Shown one piece after another: positions 1 to 7,784 of a DNA stretch of 64,000 bases. Source of the DNA: SLNP01 sp964568875 (GTDB lineage: Bacteria > Bacteroidota > Bacteroidia > Bacteroidales > VadinHA17); NCBI GenBank assembly GCA_964568875.1, contig CAZMSH010000013.1, positions 1 to 64,000 on the forward strand. The letters run 5' to 3'. Numbering within the stretch: the first letter of the stretch is position 1; the number at the start of each line of letters is the position of its first letter. The translations under genes and the position numbers were made by a program. Under the pieces are notes generated by a model, which was given only the letters and a program-made list of their open reading frames with translations, searched no databases and had not been told where the DNA came from.

Positions 1-404
1 GTCCTTGTAGAAGTTGTCAGGCTGCTTCTTTTAATAAATCCGTATCCAATGTCAACCATCTCATCTCCGGGCCCCTTCTCCAGTAGCTGGATTATCTTCG
101 CCTTATTGAGTTTCAGGTTGAAACTGGTTTTGTTACCGATCATATCCTCGGCTATTCCGACATCAGGTTTTATTGCCGCTATCCTGTCTGCTTCAGGATT
201 GATTTTTACACGGAAATCACCCTGCCTGTTTGTTTTGGCGTTTGTCTCAACCCCATCTATAAAAATTGTGGCACCCTGTACCGCTACCCCCTCTTCGGTG
301 GTGACATTTCCTGTAATGACAATCTTCTTTGCCTGTTTTTGCGCTACAGCCTGAAAACCAGGAATTATAAGCGTCATTATTAATAATGCAAACAATCTGT
401 TCAT
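1..404 (-). CDS. Carboxypeptidase-regulatory / receptor plug-type protein, 3' end outside window
   Basis: Reading leftwards from ATG 402-404 the frame stays open to the window edge (134 codons seen). It begins with a typical signal peptide (MNRLFALLIMTLIIPGF then QAVAQ) and continues with a beta-sandwich carboxypeptidase-regulatory-like segment around residues 25-75 (ITGNVTTEEGVAVQGATIFI, then TNRQGDF). Near residue 120 the segment VDIGYGFIKRSSL resembles the GYG segment that precedes the plug domain of SusC/RagA-type outer membrane receptors. What is seen is only the N-terminus; a SusC-like TonB-dependent receptor is the best inference, but a stand-alone regulatory-domain protein cannot be excluded. 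It lies downstream of miaB on the same strand with 24 bases between them and no visible terminator. Confidence 0.6.
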   Translation of the reverse strand, partial: MNRLFALLIMTLIIPGFQAVAQKQAKKIVITGNVTTEEGVAVQGATIFIDGVETNAKTNRQGDFRVKINPEADRIAAIKPDVGIAEDMIGNKTSFNLKLNKAKIIQLLEKGPGDEMVDIGYGFIKRSSLTTSTR

Positions 405-428
405 ACTATCTGTTTTTAGGTGTTACTA

Positions 429-1751
429 TTAGTCTAACGGCCAGCCAATAAGTGTTGCCGATGTACTCCTCTCAATTTTCACTTTCACATAGTCTCCCGG
501 TTGTTGTCCGCTCTCAGGGAAAACAACCACTTTGTTCTGTGAAGTTCTTCCAAAGAGATCATGTTCAGATTTTTTTGACCGGCCTTCTACAAGAACCTCA
601 AATACCATACCAATATCCTTTTTCTTCACCATGGCAGATATTCTGTTCTGCAATGAAATAACCTCCTTAAGTCGCCTCTTCTTTACCTCTTCCGTAACAT
701 CATCATCGAGCTTGCCGGCGGCTCTGGTTCCGGGTCGCTCGCTGTAGGCAAACATATATGCGAAATCAAATTCAGCCCATTCCATAAGCTTCAGAGTCTC
801 GAGGTGGTCCTCTTCGGTCTCACTGCAAAATCCTGTAATAATATCTGTTGAGATGGCACATTCAGGAATTATCCTCCTGATAGCCCTTATCCTTTCGATA
901 TACCACTCACGGTCGTACTTCCTGTTCATCAGTTTCAGAATGCGCGAACTGCCACTCTGTACAGGCAGATGGATGTGTCTGCAAATATTCTGATATTTTG
1001 CCATCACAGCGAGAACGGCATCAGACATGTCTTTCGGGTGGTTTGTTGAGAATCTTACCCTCAGCAGTGGGCTTATCTCTGCTGTGAGGGCAAGGAGGTC
1101 GCTGAAAGCGATGCTGTTATTTTCCTTCTTCCAATTATACGAATCTACATTTTGCCCCAGCAGGGTTACTTCACGGTACCCTGCCAGAAACAGCTCCTTA
1201 ACTTCACTTCTTATACTATCAGGATCGCGGCTTCTTTCAGCACCTCGTACATACGGTACAACACAATACGAGCACATGTTATTGCATCCCCTCATTATGG
1301 ATACAAAAGCGCTGACCCCGTTCTCATCGAGCCTTACCGGTGCTATGTCTGCATAGGTCTCTTCACGCGATAGGAGAACATTCACAGCCTTATGTCCCTC
1401 AAAGGCATTTGTGACGAGCGCGGGCAACTCACGATAAGCATCAGGTCCAACCACAACATCTACCATCTTGTCGGTCTCCAGGAGTCTCTCCTTAAGTCTT
1501 TCAGCCATGCACCCTATAACACCTACTACCGTTCCGGGCCTTTTACGCTTTTCCTTTCTGAAGAGATCAAGCCTTCCCCATATTCTCTGCTCGGCATTCT
1601 CCCTTATTGAGCATGTATTCACCAGTATCAGGTCAGCCTGGCTAATGTCGTGACAGTGATCAAATCCCTGATCTTCAAGTACTGAAACAACAATCTCAGT
1701 GTCGGCAACATTCATCTGGCAACCGTAGGTCTCGATGTAAAACTTCTTCAT
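429..1751 (-). CDS. miaB: tRNA-2-methylthio-N6-dimethylallyladenosine synthase (MiaB)
   Basis: Radical-SAM methylthiotransferase that adds the 2-methylthio group to isopentenyladenosine-37 in tRNAs reading UNN codons. The N-terminal UPF0004 domain has its three cluster cysteines at C11 (ETYGCQMN), C47 (NTCSIREN) and C81 (IGCMAER). The radical-SAM CxxxCxxC is at C156, C160 and C163 (RGCNNMCSYC), and a TRAM-type RNA-binding domain occupies about residues 378-440. At 440 residues it has the normal family length. The ATG at 1751 is 35 bases downstream of a TAnnTTTG element, and no good alternative start exists. The protein belongs to the MiaB rather than the MtaB/RimO branch because of the YGCQMN opening and the short C-terminus; that distinction is from family knowledge. 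Confidence 0.96.
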   Translation of the reverse strand: MKKFYIETYGCQMNVADTEIVVSVLEDQGFDHCHDISQADLILVNTCSIRENAEQRIWGRLDLFRKEKRKRPGTVVGVIGCMAERLKERLLETDKMVDVVVGPDAYRELPALVTNAFEGHKAVNVLLSREETYADIAPVRLDENGVSAFVSIMRGCNNMCSYCVVPYVRGAERSRDPDSIRSEVKELFLAGYREVTLLGQNVDSYNWKKENNSIAFSDLLALTAEISPLLRVRFSTNHPKDMSDAVLAVMAKYQNICRHIHLPVQSGSSRILKLMNRKYDREWYIERIRAIRRIIPECAISTDIITGFCSETEEDHLETLKLMEWAEFDFAYMFAYSERPGTRAAGKLDDDVTEEVKKRRLKEVISLQNRISAMVKKKDIGMVFEVLVEGRSKKSEHDLFGRTSQNKVVVFPESGQQPGDYVKVKIERSTSATLIGWPLD

Positions 1752-1786
1752 ACCTGATATGGATGGATTTGATTATATGAAGGCTA

Positions 1787-1794
1787 CAAAGGTA
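1787..1794 (-). promoter_or_regulatory. -7 element for miaB
   Basis: On the minus strand the bases read TACCTTTG, a perfect TAnnTTTG as used by the primary sigma factor of Bacteroidota. It ends 35 bases before the miaB ATG. The heptamer array at 1804-1864 lies directly upstream, where the -33 region would fall. Confidence 0.6.
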
Positions 1795-1803
1795 GTAAAA
1801 AAT

Positions 1804-1864
1804 GGTATCCGGTGTCCGGTAACCGGTATCCGGTAAGACCGTTTCCCGTTCCCCGTTCCCAGTT
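1804..1864. repeat. Two adjacent heptamer arrays (CCGGTNN and GTTCCCN)
   Basis: Four units of CCGGT plus two variable bases run without interruption from 1809 to 1836 (preceded by a partial unit GGTAT). They are followed after four bases by three units of the type GTTTCCC, GTTCCCC, GTTCCCA from 1841 to 1861. Both arrays have a period of exactly 7. They fill the space between the stop codon of the LytTR regulator and the promoter of miaB. Confidence 0.75.
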
Positions 1865-1865
1865 A

Positions 1866-2600
1866 TTATGTCAACAGCCCCTTTTCTGCCAGCTTATCAT
1901 AGAATGCGTTTTTATAGCTGTCGCTTACCGGAATCAGCTTGTCTCCAATTTTGATGCGGTTTCTGGTAACATTCTCAATTTTGTCAAGAGCTACAAGATA
2001 TGATTTATGAACTCTTATAAAATTGCTTTCAGGCAGCACTGATTCAATCTTTTTAAAGTTCTGCAGGGTCATTACTTTCATGGTTCTGGCATAGATCCTA
2101 AGGTAATCACCCTGGCCTTCAACATAAAGAATATCATCAACAGGTATCTTCTGTAATCTGTTCTCTGTTTTTACAAAGATGTACCTGCCTGTGGCATGCA
2201 TTTCGGGCGAATGGCCGGAACTCCTCTTGACACCTTCGCGCGAGGATATTTTATTGTACACCCTGTCAGCAGACTTGACGAATCTCTCGAAGCTGACAGG
2301 TTTGAGGAGGTAATCGGCAGCTTCAAGCTCGAAACCTTCAATGGCATAAGAGTCATATGCTGTGATAAATATCACTTCAGGCCTGACTTTAAGCGCATTT
2401 ATCAACTGGATACCTGTCAGCGATTCCATTTCTATATCCAGAAACATAAGGTCGACCTTATTGTTTTTAAGAAAATCGATACAATCGATGGCATTATCAA
2501 ATGTCCTGAGCAGTTTAAGGAACGGCACACGTTTAATATAGTCTTGTATTATTTCCAGAGCCAGGGGCTCATCGTCAATTGCAATGCAGTTCAGCTCCAT
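1866..2600 (-). CDS. LytTR-family response regulator
   Basis: Cytoplasmic two-component response regulator of the LytR/AlgR type, 244 residues. The receiver domain (about 1-120) starts with the acidic pair in AIDDEP, has the phospho-acceptor aspartate in LMFLDIEM near residue 56 and a conserved lysine in LLKPV near 99. The LytTR DNA-binding domain occupies about 140-240 (VKTENRLQKIPVDDILYVEG, FIRVHKSYLV). The start overlaps the end of the sensor kinase gene by 10 bases, so the two are cotranscribed and translationally coupled. The target is unknown; the divergently transcribed receptor at 3870 is the nearest candidate, but that is only positional inference. Confidence 0.93.
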   Translation of the reverse strand: MELNCIAIDDEPLALEIIQDYIKRVPFLKLLRTFDNAIDCIDFLKNNKVDLMFLDIEMESLTGIQLINALKVRPEVIFITAYDSYAIEGFELEAADYLLKPVSFERFVKSADRVYNKISSREGVKRSSGHSPEMHATGRYIFVKTENRLQKIPVDDILYVEGQGDYLRIYARTMKVMTLQNFKKIESVLPESNFIRVHKSYLVALDKIENVTRNRIKIGDKLIPVSDSYKNAFYDKLAEKGLLT

Positions 2601-3646
2601 ACGTCAGTGCTTTTGTTAGTTTCACAGTACAATTCAATCGAAACAGTATACTTACCCCTGCTTTGAGAAACTCTCAGATCGTGACATCCGGGGTATAGAA
2701 GTTCGAGTCTCCTGCGAGTGTTCTGCATACCAATACCCGAATTCTTGTTTCCCTCTTCAGGTTGATTGTCAAGAGTATAGTTTGACACCATAAACCTTAA
2801 TCTTTTTCCTTCCGATCTGATGTCTATTGTAATACCCGGATTGCTGACCCTTTTTTTCCCGTGTTTGAAAGCATTCTCCACTACTGAAATCAGCAGCATC
2901 GGAGGAACCTGATGATTTGATATTTCTCCCATCACATTTAAAGAAACAAACTCCGGGTCTTTAAGTCTGAGTTTTTCCAGTTCAAGGTAGTATCGCAGGT
3001 GTTCAATCTCTTTTTCGAGAGGTACTCTTTCACTCTTTGACTCATAAAGCATGTATCTCATAATATCTGAAAGCTTCATAAGTGCTGCCGGTGCCTCATC
3101 CGACTTCATGTATACCAACGAGTATATGTTGTTGAGTGTGTTGAAGAAAAAATGGGGATTGAGTTGAGTCTTGAGAAAGTCGAGTTCCATGCGGTGTTCC
3201 TGTATGATGAGGTCAGCGGCATGCTTTCTTTCATTGTACCACCTTATCGACAGTTTGATGAAAATTGCAAAAAGTGTATAGATAATGATATTTACCAGGT
3301 CTGTTAAATAGTGCGTTACGCTGTATATATTATATTTATCGAGCCCGAGCCCAAACCTGTAATCTGTCACCACTGTCTTTCCTATTTTAATGAACCATAG
3401 AAATATTACAGCCGCAATGAATATCACCAGGTTTTTTATCAGTGAGTTGCTGGAACCAAAGGTAATGGGAACAATAAGAAGGTACACGAAGTAAAAGACA
3501 ATGGCATAATATATGTGGGTCACCAGCTGGTATATCATCATCCCCTGCGTTATCTGCGACTTATAGGTAAGCAGCAGAATTGAGGGTATCATTACACTTA
3601 GCGCCCAGAATGCAATGTGTATAAGTATGACAGAACTCCGTTTCAT
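2591..3646 (-). CDS. LytS-like sensor histidine kinase (His_kinase family)
   Basis: Inner-membrane sensor kinase of 351 residues. The first about 155 residues hold several hydrophobic segments (predicted 4-5 transmembrane helices) with no recognisable ligand domain. These are followed by the His_kinase motif with phospho-acceptor histidine in QLNPHFFFNTLNNIYSL near residue 165, and a short ATPase domain with N-box VVENAFKHGKK and G-box SGIGMQNTRRRLELLY. This architecture is the standard Bacteroidota partner of LytTR regulators, and the regulator gene overlaps its 3' end. The ATG at 3644-3646 fits the start of the first membrane helix. Confidence 0.92.
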   Translation of the reverse strand: MKRSSVILIHIAFWALSVMIPSILLLTYKSQITQGMMIYQLVTHIYYAIVFYFVYLLIVPITFGSSNSLIKNLVIFIAAVIFLWFIKIGKTVVTDYRFGLGLDKYNIYSVTHYLTDLVNIIIYTLFAIFIKLSIRWYNERKHAADLIIQEHRMELDFLKTQLNPHFFFNTLNNIYSLVYMKSDEAPAALMKLSDIMRYMLYESKSERVPLEKEIEHLRYYLELEKLRLKDPEFVSLNVMGEISNHQVPPMLLISVVENAFKHGKKRVSNPGITIDIRSEGKRLRFMVSNYTLDNQPEEGNKNSGIGMQNTRRRLELLYPGCHDLRVSQSRGKYTVSIELYCETNKSTDVWS

Positions 3647-3869
3647 TCCCGGTTACGATCTTTGGCAAAGAAAACCATAAATAAAGCCAATCGGATTGCA
3701 GATGCAAAATATTTTCTGTGAAAGGCAGGTTTTATACGGCAAGTTTCAACTGTGTGCTTCTTTTATGATTTGGACTGTCTAATCACGGAATTCACCGAAT
3801 ATATTTTAATAACAGTGTCAACTTATTGACTTTTGTTGCATAATCAACCAAAACCAAATTACCCATAAG

Positions 3870-6079
3870 ATGAAAACACGAATTACTTTCACATTGTTGG
3901 CCCTAATGCTGGCTTCATCGTTTTTGATATCACAGACAGCCTTCAGGGGATCTATTAAAGGCAGGGTACTGGATTCTGCAACCGGAGAGCCCTTTGGTAA
4001 TGTAACGGTGGCGCTCTATTCACTCCCCGACTCGACTCTCAGGGGAGGCGTGGCTACTGATGATACCGGTGAGTTTCAGCTTCAGGCAAGCAGTGAAGGG
4101 AGTTATTATATAGTCATAAGTTTCATCGGATACCAGTCTCATACCTTTTCTTTTGTTCTGGCTGCTGATGTTCCTGAGACCGACCTTGGTGATTTTCTGC
4201 TCCGTGAAGCAACTGGCGATGCCGGCGATGTAACAGTGACAGCTGCCAGGCCCCAGGTTATTTATCAGCAGGACAAGAAGATTGTAAGAGTTGATGAGTT
4301 CCGGCAGGCAGGGGCAACAACTCTGGCGCAGATACTTGAGAACGTTCCTTCTGTGACGACCGATGTTGAAGGTAACGTCCTTCTTCGGGGTAGCTCATCC
4401 TACACTCTTCTGATTGATGGCAATCCGGCCCCGCAAACCGGCAGCAACCTGCTTCGCCAGATACCGGCAGAGATGGTAGAATCTATTGAGGTAATGACAA
4501 ATCCTTCGGCAAAGTATGATCCGGATGGCACCGCAGGTATTATCAACCTTATCCTTAAAAAGCAGCAGCAGGCCGGTTTCAACGGTATGGTTACACTAAT
4601 GGCAGGCCTTGGAGGAAAATACACGGGAGATGTGCGCCTCAACTACAGAAAGGGCAAGGTAAATCTATTCGCCGGCTTCACTGGAATGAGGTACGCAACA
4701 GATGTCAAGGTCGATATTTCAAGGGAAACAACTCTTTCAGGAGGAGAGTTCCTGATGGATTCATATCTTGATCAGGATGTCTTACTCAAAACAGGAAATT
4801 TTAACGCTGGTGCCGATATTAATTTCAATGACAGGAATACACTTACAATTTCAGGAACTTTCGGCCCTATCAACCAGAATGTGGGGATCGCAACAAGGGT
4901 TTTCAGAGATTACAGGGAAACTTCAACCCTGGAGTATGCCCTTAACACAAATGACCTTGGTTTAAACGGATTTATGTTCAATCCCTCCCTGAATTTTACA
5001 CATAAACTAAAGAGAGAAGGCGAGAAGATAAGATTCAACCTGTTCGGGGGCGGGGCTGCTGTCGATCTTCGTCAGCTCCTTTCAGAATATGAAACAGACA
5101 ACCAGTGGGTTCCGGGTTCCGGGTTGCCTTTGTTAAGAGAATCGCTACTGACACTTGATCTNNNNNNNNNNNNNNNNNNNNNNNNNNNNNNNNNNNNNNN
5201 NNNNNNNNNNNNNNNNNNNNNNNNNNNNNNNNNNNNNNNNNNNNNNNNNNNNNNNNNNNNNTCAGCCTGTTTCCGACGATTCATATTACCAGGCCCATGA
5301 AGAATAACCAGCAATTGCAGCTTAGTTATTCACGACGTATCAACAGGCCCAACTGGAATGTCCTTAACCCCTTTCCCCAGTTTATTGACGACCAGACCAT
5401 AGCAAAGGGCAACCCGCAGGTCAGGCCGGAGTATACCGGTAGCTGGGAACTTAACTACCAGAGGCAGGTAAAGATTGGCTCGTTTTCTGCAGAATCTTTC
5501 TACAGACAGTCTAATGATTTGATATCGAGTATTGTAACGACCGATGAGGAAGGTGCATTATATCTGACTTCTGCAAATGCCAACAGATCACATTCGGCCG
5601 GACTTGAGTTCATGTTCAATCTTCAGCCTGTAAACTGGATTCGTATGATGATATCGGGAAGCGGTTATTATTATCTGCTTGATGATGAAACCATCAGTAC
5701 AGGGGTTGATGAAAGCACCTTCACCTGGAACATGAACAGTAATCTGATATTCCTTTTCACACCAACAACAAGGTTCTCTCTTCAGGGAATGTATACAGGA
5801 CCTTCAATAAATATCCAGGGACGCACGGAGGGTGCATTTATGCTAAATGCAGGTCTCAGCCAGTCTCTGTTGAAGCAGAAACTCAATCTGAGTCTCGGCT
5901 TCCGTGACATACTCGGTTCATACAAGATTAAGAGCACTTCTTCGGGAGACAACTTCAATGTAATTACTATAGCCATTCCTGAACAGAGGGTACTAACACT
6001 TACGGCCACATATAACTTCAACAATTATCAGAGGCGCACAGATCAGCAGGAGTCTTTGGATATGAACTTCATCCGCTAA
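3870..6079 (+). CDS. TonB-dependent receptor, outer membrane beta-barrel family, interrupted by assembly gap
   Basis: Outer membrane receptor of unknown substrate. It has a signal peptide (residues 1-22), a carboxypeptidase-regulatory-like domain (about 28-105), a plug domain (about 120-235, with LRGSSSYTLLIDGNP and NPSAKYDPDGTAGIINLIL) and the beginning of a beta-barrel up to 5161. After 100 N the barrel resumes at about 5264 with SLFPTIHITRP and runs to the end of the barrel at 6079. The pieces are in different frames across the N run, which only means that the gap size is arbitrary. Counting both sides gives about 700 residues, while related receptors are usually near 800, so roughly 100 residues are probably missing (inference). 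A terminator follows at 6116. The LytS/LytTR pair is divergent upstream. Confidence 0.88.
5107..5127. repeat. Heptamer array inside receptor gene
   Basis: GGGTTCC is repeated twice exactly and followed by GGGTTGC, with a period of 7, giving the in-frame peptide VPGSGLP in a predicted barrel loop. It resembles the intergenic heptamer arrays elsewhere in the window and lies 35 bases before the assembly gap. Confidence 0.5.
5162..5261. other. Scaffold gap, 100 N
   Basis: Exactly 100 undetermined bases, the conventional placeholder for a gap of unknown size. Both flanks encode the same receptor barrel, so the scaffold join is probably correct but the true length is unknown. Confidence 0.95.
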
Positions 6080-6115
6080 TTTTCAGTTTTTCACACGTCT
6101 GGCTGCGCCGTCAGA

Positions 6116-6146
6116 GGGAGTTGCCCACCGGGGTGACTCCCTTTTT
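6116..6146 (+). terminator. Rho-independent terminator after receptor gene
   Basis: A GGGAGT / ACTCCC stem, extended inside by CCC / GGG across a TG-TG mismatch, is followed by five T. It sits 36 bases after the receptor stop codon and overlaps an upstream extension of the next open frame, which argues for the later start of that gene. Confidence 0.75.
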
Positions 6147-6176
6147 GTTGGTGCTAACATGTTTAATTTGTACTTT

Positions 6177-6184
6177 TACTTTTG
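6177..6184 (+). promoter_or_regulatory. -7 element for lipoprotein gene
   Basis: TACTTTTG, a perfect TAnnTTTG, ending 14 bases before the ATG at 6199. It decides the start: the in-frame CTG/TTG region near 6121 lies upstream of the promoter. Confidence 0.6.
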
Positions 6185-6198
6185 CAAAAAGGCCAAGG

Positions 6199-7296
6199 AT
6201 GAAAAAAACAGTACTACTGTTACTTGTATTATTACCCTCTGTTGTTTCGTGTGACAGGGAGAGTGATGATTTTCTGTGGGAGTATTCAGGCGGGGTTGGA
6301 GGAGCTTATTTTCTGACGCTGACACCTGACTCGGGTTTTGTCAGTGCCGGAACCGTTGACGGCCGGCCCTTCCTTATGAGGAGCGACAGATCAGGAGGTA
6401 AGGTTTTTACCTTTTCTTCAGAGATGGCGGGAAGTTTCAGGTCTGTGTGGTTCGATACCGCTTTTTACCTGGCGGCCGGAGAAACAGACGGCGATCTGCT
6501 TCTTGCAATGCTTGACAACCAGGGAGGTCTCTTATGGGAGAAGAGGGTGGAAGCTGAAATATCAGTCAGTGAGGTATTCCTTTTTCCCGGAGAGACAGTC
6601 ACAGAGTTTGTTGCCCTGTGTGGAGCCGGCCCTGATGACCCGGCCGAAGCGCTGTCGGGAATATTGAAAGTAGTATGTGACACTGCGGGGAACACAGTAG
6701 ATCTGTTAACAAGGAATGAATCGTCATACTTCAGAATCTCAGGTGCTGTTGCCCTTGCCGATGGCGGGTTTATGCTTGCAACATCAGAATCATCAGGCAC
6801 TGCGAAGCCCATTGCAGCAATGCGAAGAGTAAGCAGTACCCTGTCAAATGCAGGTACCAGGACAGAATTATCGAATAATCCTGCCTACAGTGCTGCCTCG
6901 CTCGACATATGTATGGCTGATGCAGGAGAGTTTCTTGTCAGCGGCCGCACAGAACTCTCGTCAGGAGAGAATCTGTTTATGAATTCATTTGTAAGCATGG
7001 TCAGGAATACGTCAGGATGGAAGAAATACCCGGAAAATTCAAACGAAGGAGTTGCCATTTATTATGACGGAAACGGACTGGTTTATATACTTCACAGAAA
7101 TTGTTTTATAGTTACCGTTCTCAGCAGTGATGACGGTTCAGAATACAGCAGGGTGCGAACATATAATGCATGCGATTCATACGATACCGATGCCCTGGCT
7201 GAAGCCTTTGTCATTAACCATGACGGCAACCTGTTGCTCGCGGGGATGAAAGGAGGCAGATACTATCTTGCTCTGAAGCCCGTTATTGAGGAATGA
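6199..7296 (+). CDS. Predicted beta-propeller-like lipoprotein
   Basis: 365 residues starting with a lipoprotein signal (MKKTVLLLLVLLPSVVSC; the cysteine at 18 is the predicted lipid site). The body has several spaced segments of the type D-G-G-F-x-x-A-G/T followed by a short strand and a basic or aspartate residue (DSGFVSAGTVDGRPFLMRSD, DGGFMLATSESSG, DGNLLLAGMKGGRYYLAL). That pattern is typical of beta-propeller blades in secreted Bacteroidota proteins. No catalytic motif was recognised and no function is assigned. It lies between a terminator and the SPOR gene, which has its own promoter overlapping its stop codon region, so it is probably a single-gene unit. Confidence 0.7.
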   Translation: MKKTVLLLLVLLPSVVSCDRESDDFLWEYSGGVGGAYFLTLTPDSGFVSAGTVDGRPFLMRSDRSGGKVFTFSSEMAGSFRSVWFDTAFYLAAGETDGDLLLAMLDNQGGLLWEKRVEAEISVSEVFLFPGETVTEFVALCGAGPDDPAEALSGILKVVCDTAGNTVDLLTRNESSYFRISGAVALADGGFMLATSESSGTAKPIAAMRRVSSTLSNAGTRTELSNNPAYSAASLDICMADAGEFLVSGRTELSSGENLFMNSFVSMVRNTSGWKKYPENSNEGVAIYYDGNGLVYILHRNCFIVTVLSSDDGSEYSRVRTYNACDSYDTDALAEAFVINHDGNLLLAGMKGGRYYLALKPVIEE

Positions 7297-7306
7297 AAAA
7301 ATGGGT

Positions 7307-7314
7307 TATTTTTG
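7307..7314 (+). promoter_or_regulatory. -7 element for SPOR gene
   Basis: TATTTTTG, a perfect TAnnTTTG, ending only 4 bases before the ATG at 7319. The transcript would start at or immediately before the start codon. Confidence 0.6.
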
Positions 7315-7318
7315 CACC

Positions 7319-7783
7319 ATGATAAGAGTTAGTTCAATAATCCTTTTACTTGTAATTGCGGGGTTTACTGTCAATGCCCAGCGTATTGTCAACACTGTCG
7401 ATCTTCTGAATACCAAGCCGGATGATCCCTACAGGGGTGATCTTATGATATTCCATGACCGTGCGATAGACACGCTTATAAGCCGGCATATTGAGGCCAA
7501 CAGGCTGGCAGGAGGTATTGATGGTTTCAGGATACAGGTTTACCGCAAGGGGCACCGTGCTGCACGTGAGGAGGCAGACAAAGTAATGGCACAGGTGATA
7601 AGCAGTTATCCTGAAATGAGGGCATACCTCGAATTTGAAATACCTAATTTCTACATTGTACGGCTGGGGGATTTCCGAACCAGAATCGAGGCAATGAGGG
7701 CACTGGCAAAGGTAAGGAGATCGTTTGCAGACTCATATCTGGTAAGACAAAAGATTAATCTTCCCGAAATAATCAATCAGTAA
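7319..7783 (+). CDS. SPOR-domain-like exported protein
   Basis: 154 residues with a clean signal peptide (MIRVSSIILLLVIAGFTVNAQ). A C-terminal SPOR-like domain lies at about residues 70-145 (GFRIQVYRKGHRAAREEADK, then FYIVRLGDFRTRIEAMRAL). SPOR domains bind denuded glycan strands of peptidoglycan at division sites; that role is known for the family and inferred here. The ATG at 7319 is chosen because the signal peptide starts there and because a promoter element lies just upstream. The stop codon is one base from the purF start, so the two genes are probably cotranscribed although they are not functionally related. Confidence 0.78.
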   Translation: MIRVSSIILLLVIAGFTVNAQRIVNTVDLLNTKPDDPYRGDLMIFHDRAIDTLISRHIEANRLAGGIDGFRIQVYRKGHRAAREEADKVMAQVISSYPEMRAYLEFEIPNFYIVRLGDFRTRIEAMRALAKVRRSFADSYLVRQKINLPEIINQ

Positions 7784-7784
7784 G

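Noticed and set aside
2196..2666. Open frame of 156 codons on the plus strand
   Set aside because: It lies opposite the LytTR regulator and the end of the kinase gene, whose protein families are certain; the antisense translation has no recognisable domain or promoter.
3870..6079. Two separate receptor genes either side of the gap, or a frameshifted pseudogene
   Set aside because: The upstream part has signal peptide, plug and early barrel, the downstream part only late barrel, so together they form one receptor; the frame difference follows from the arbitrary N count.
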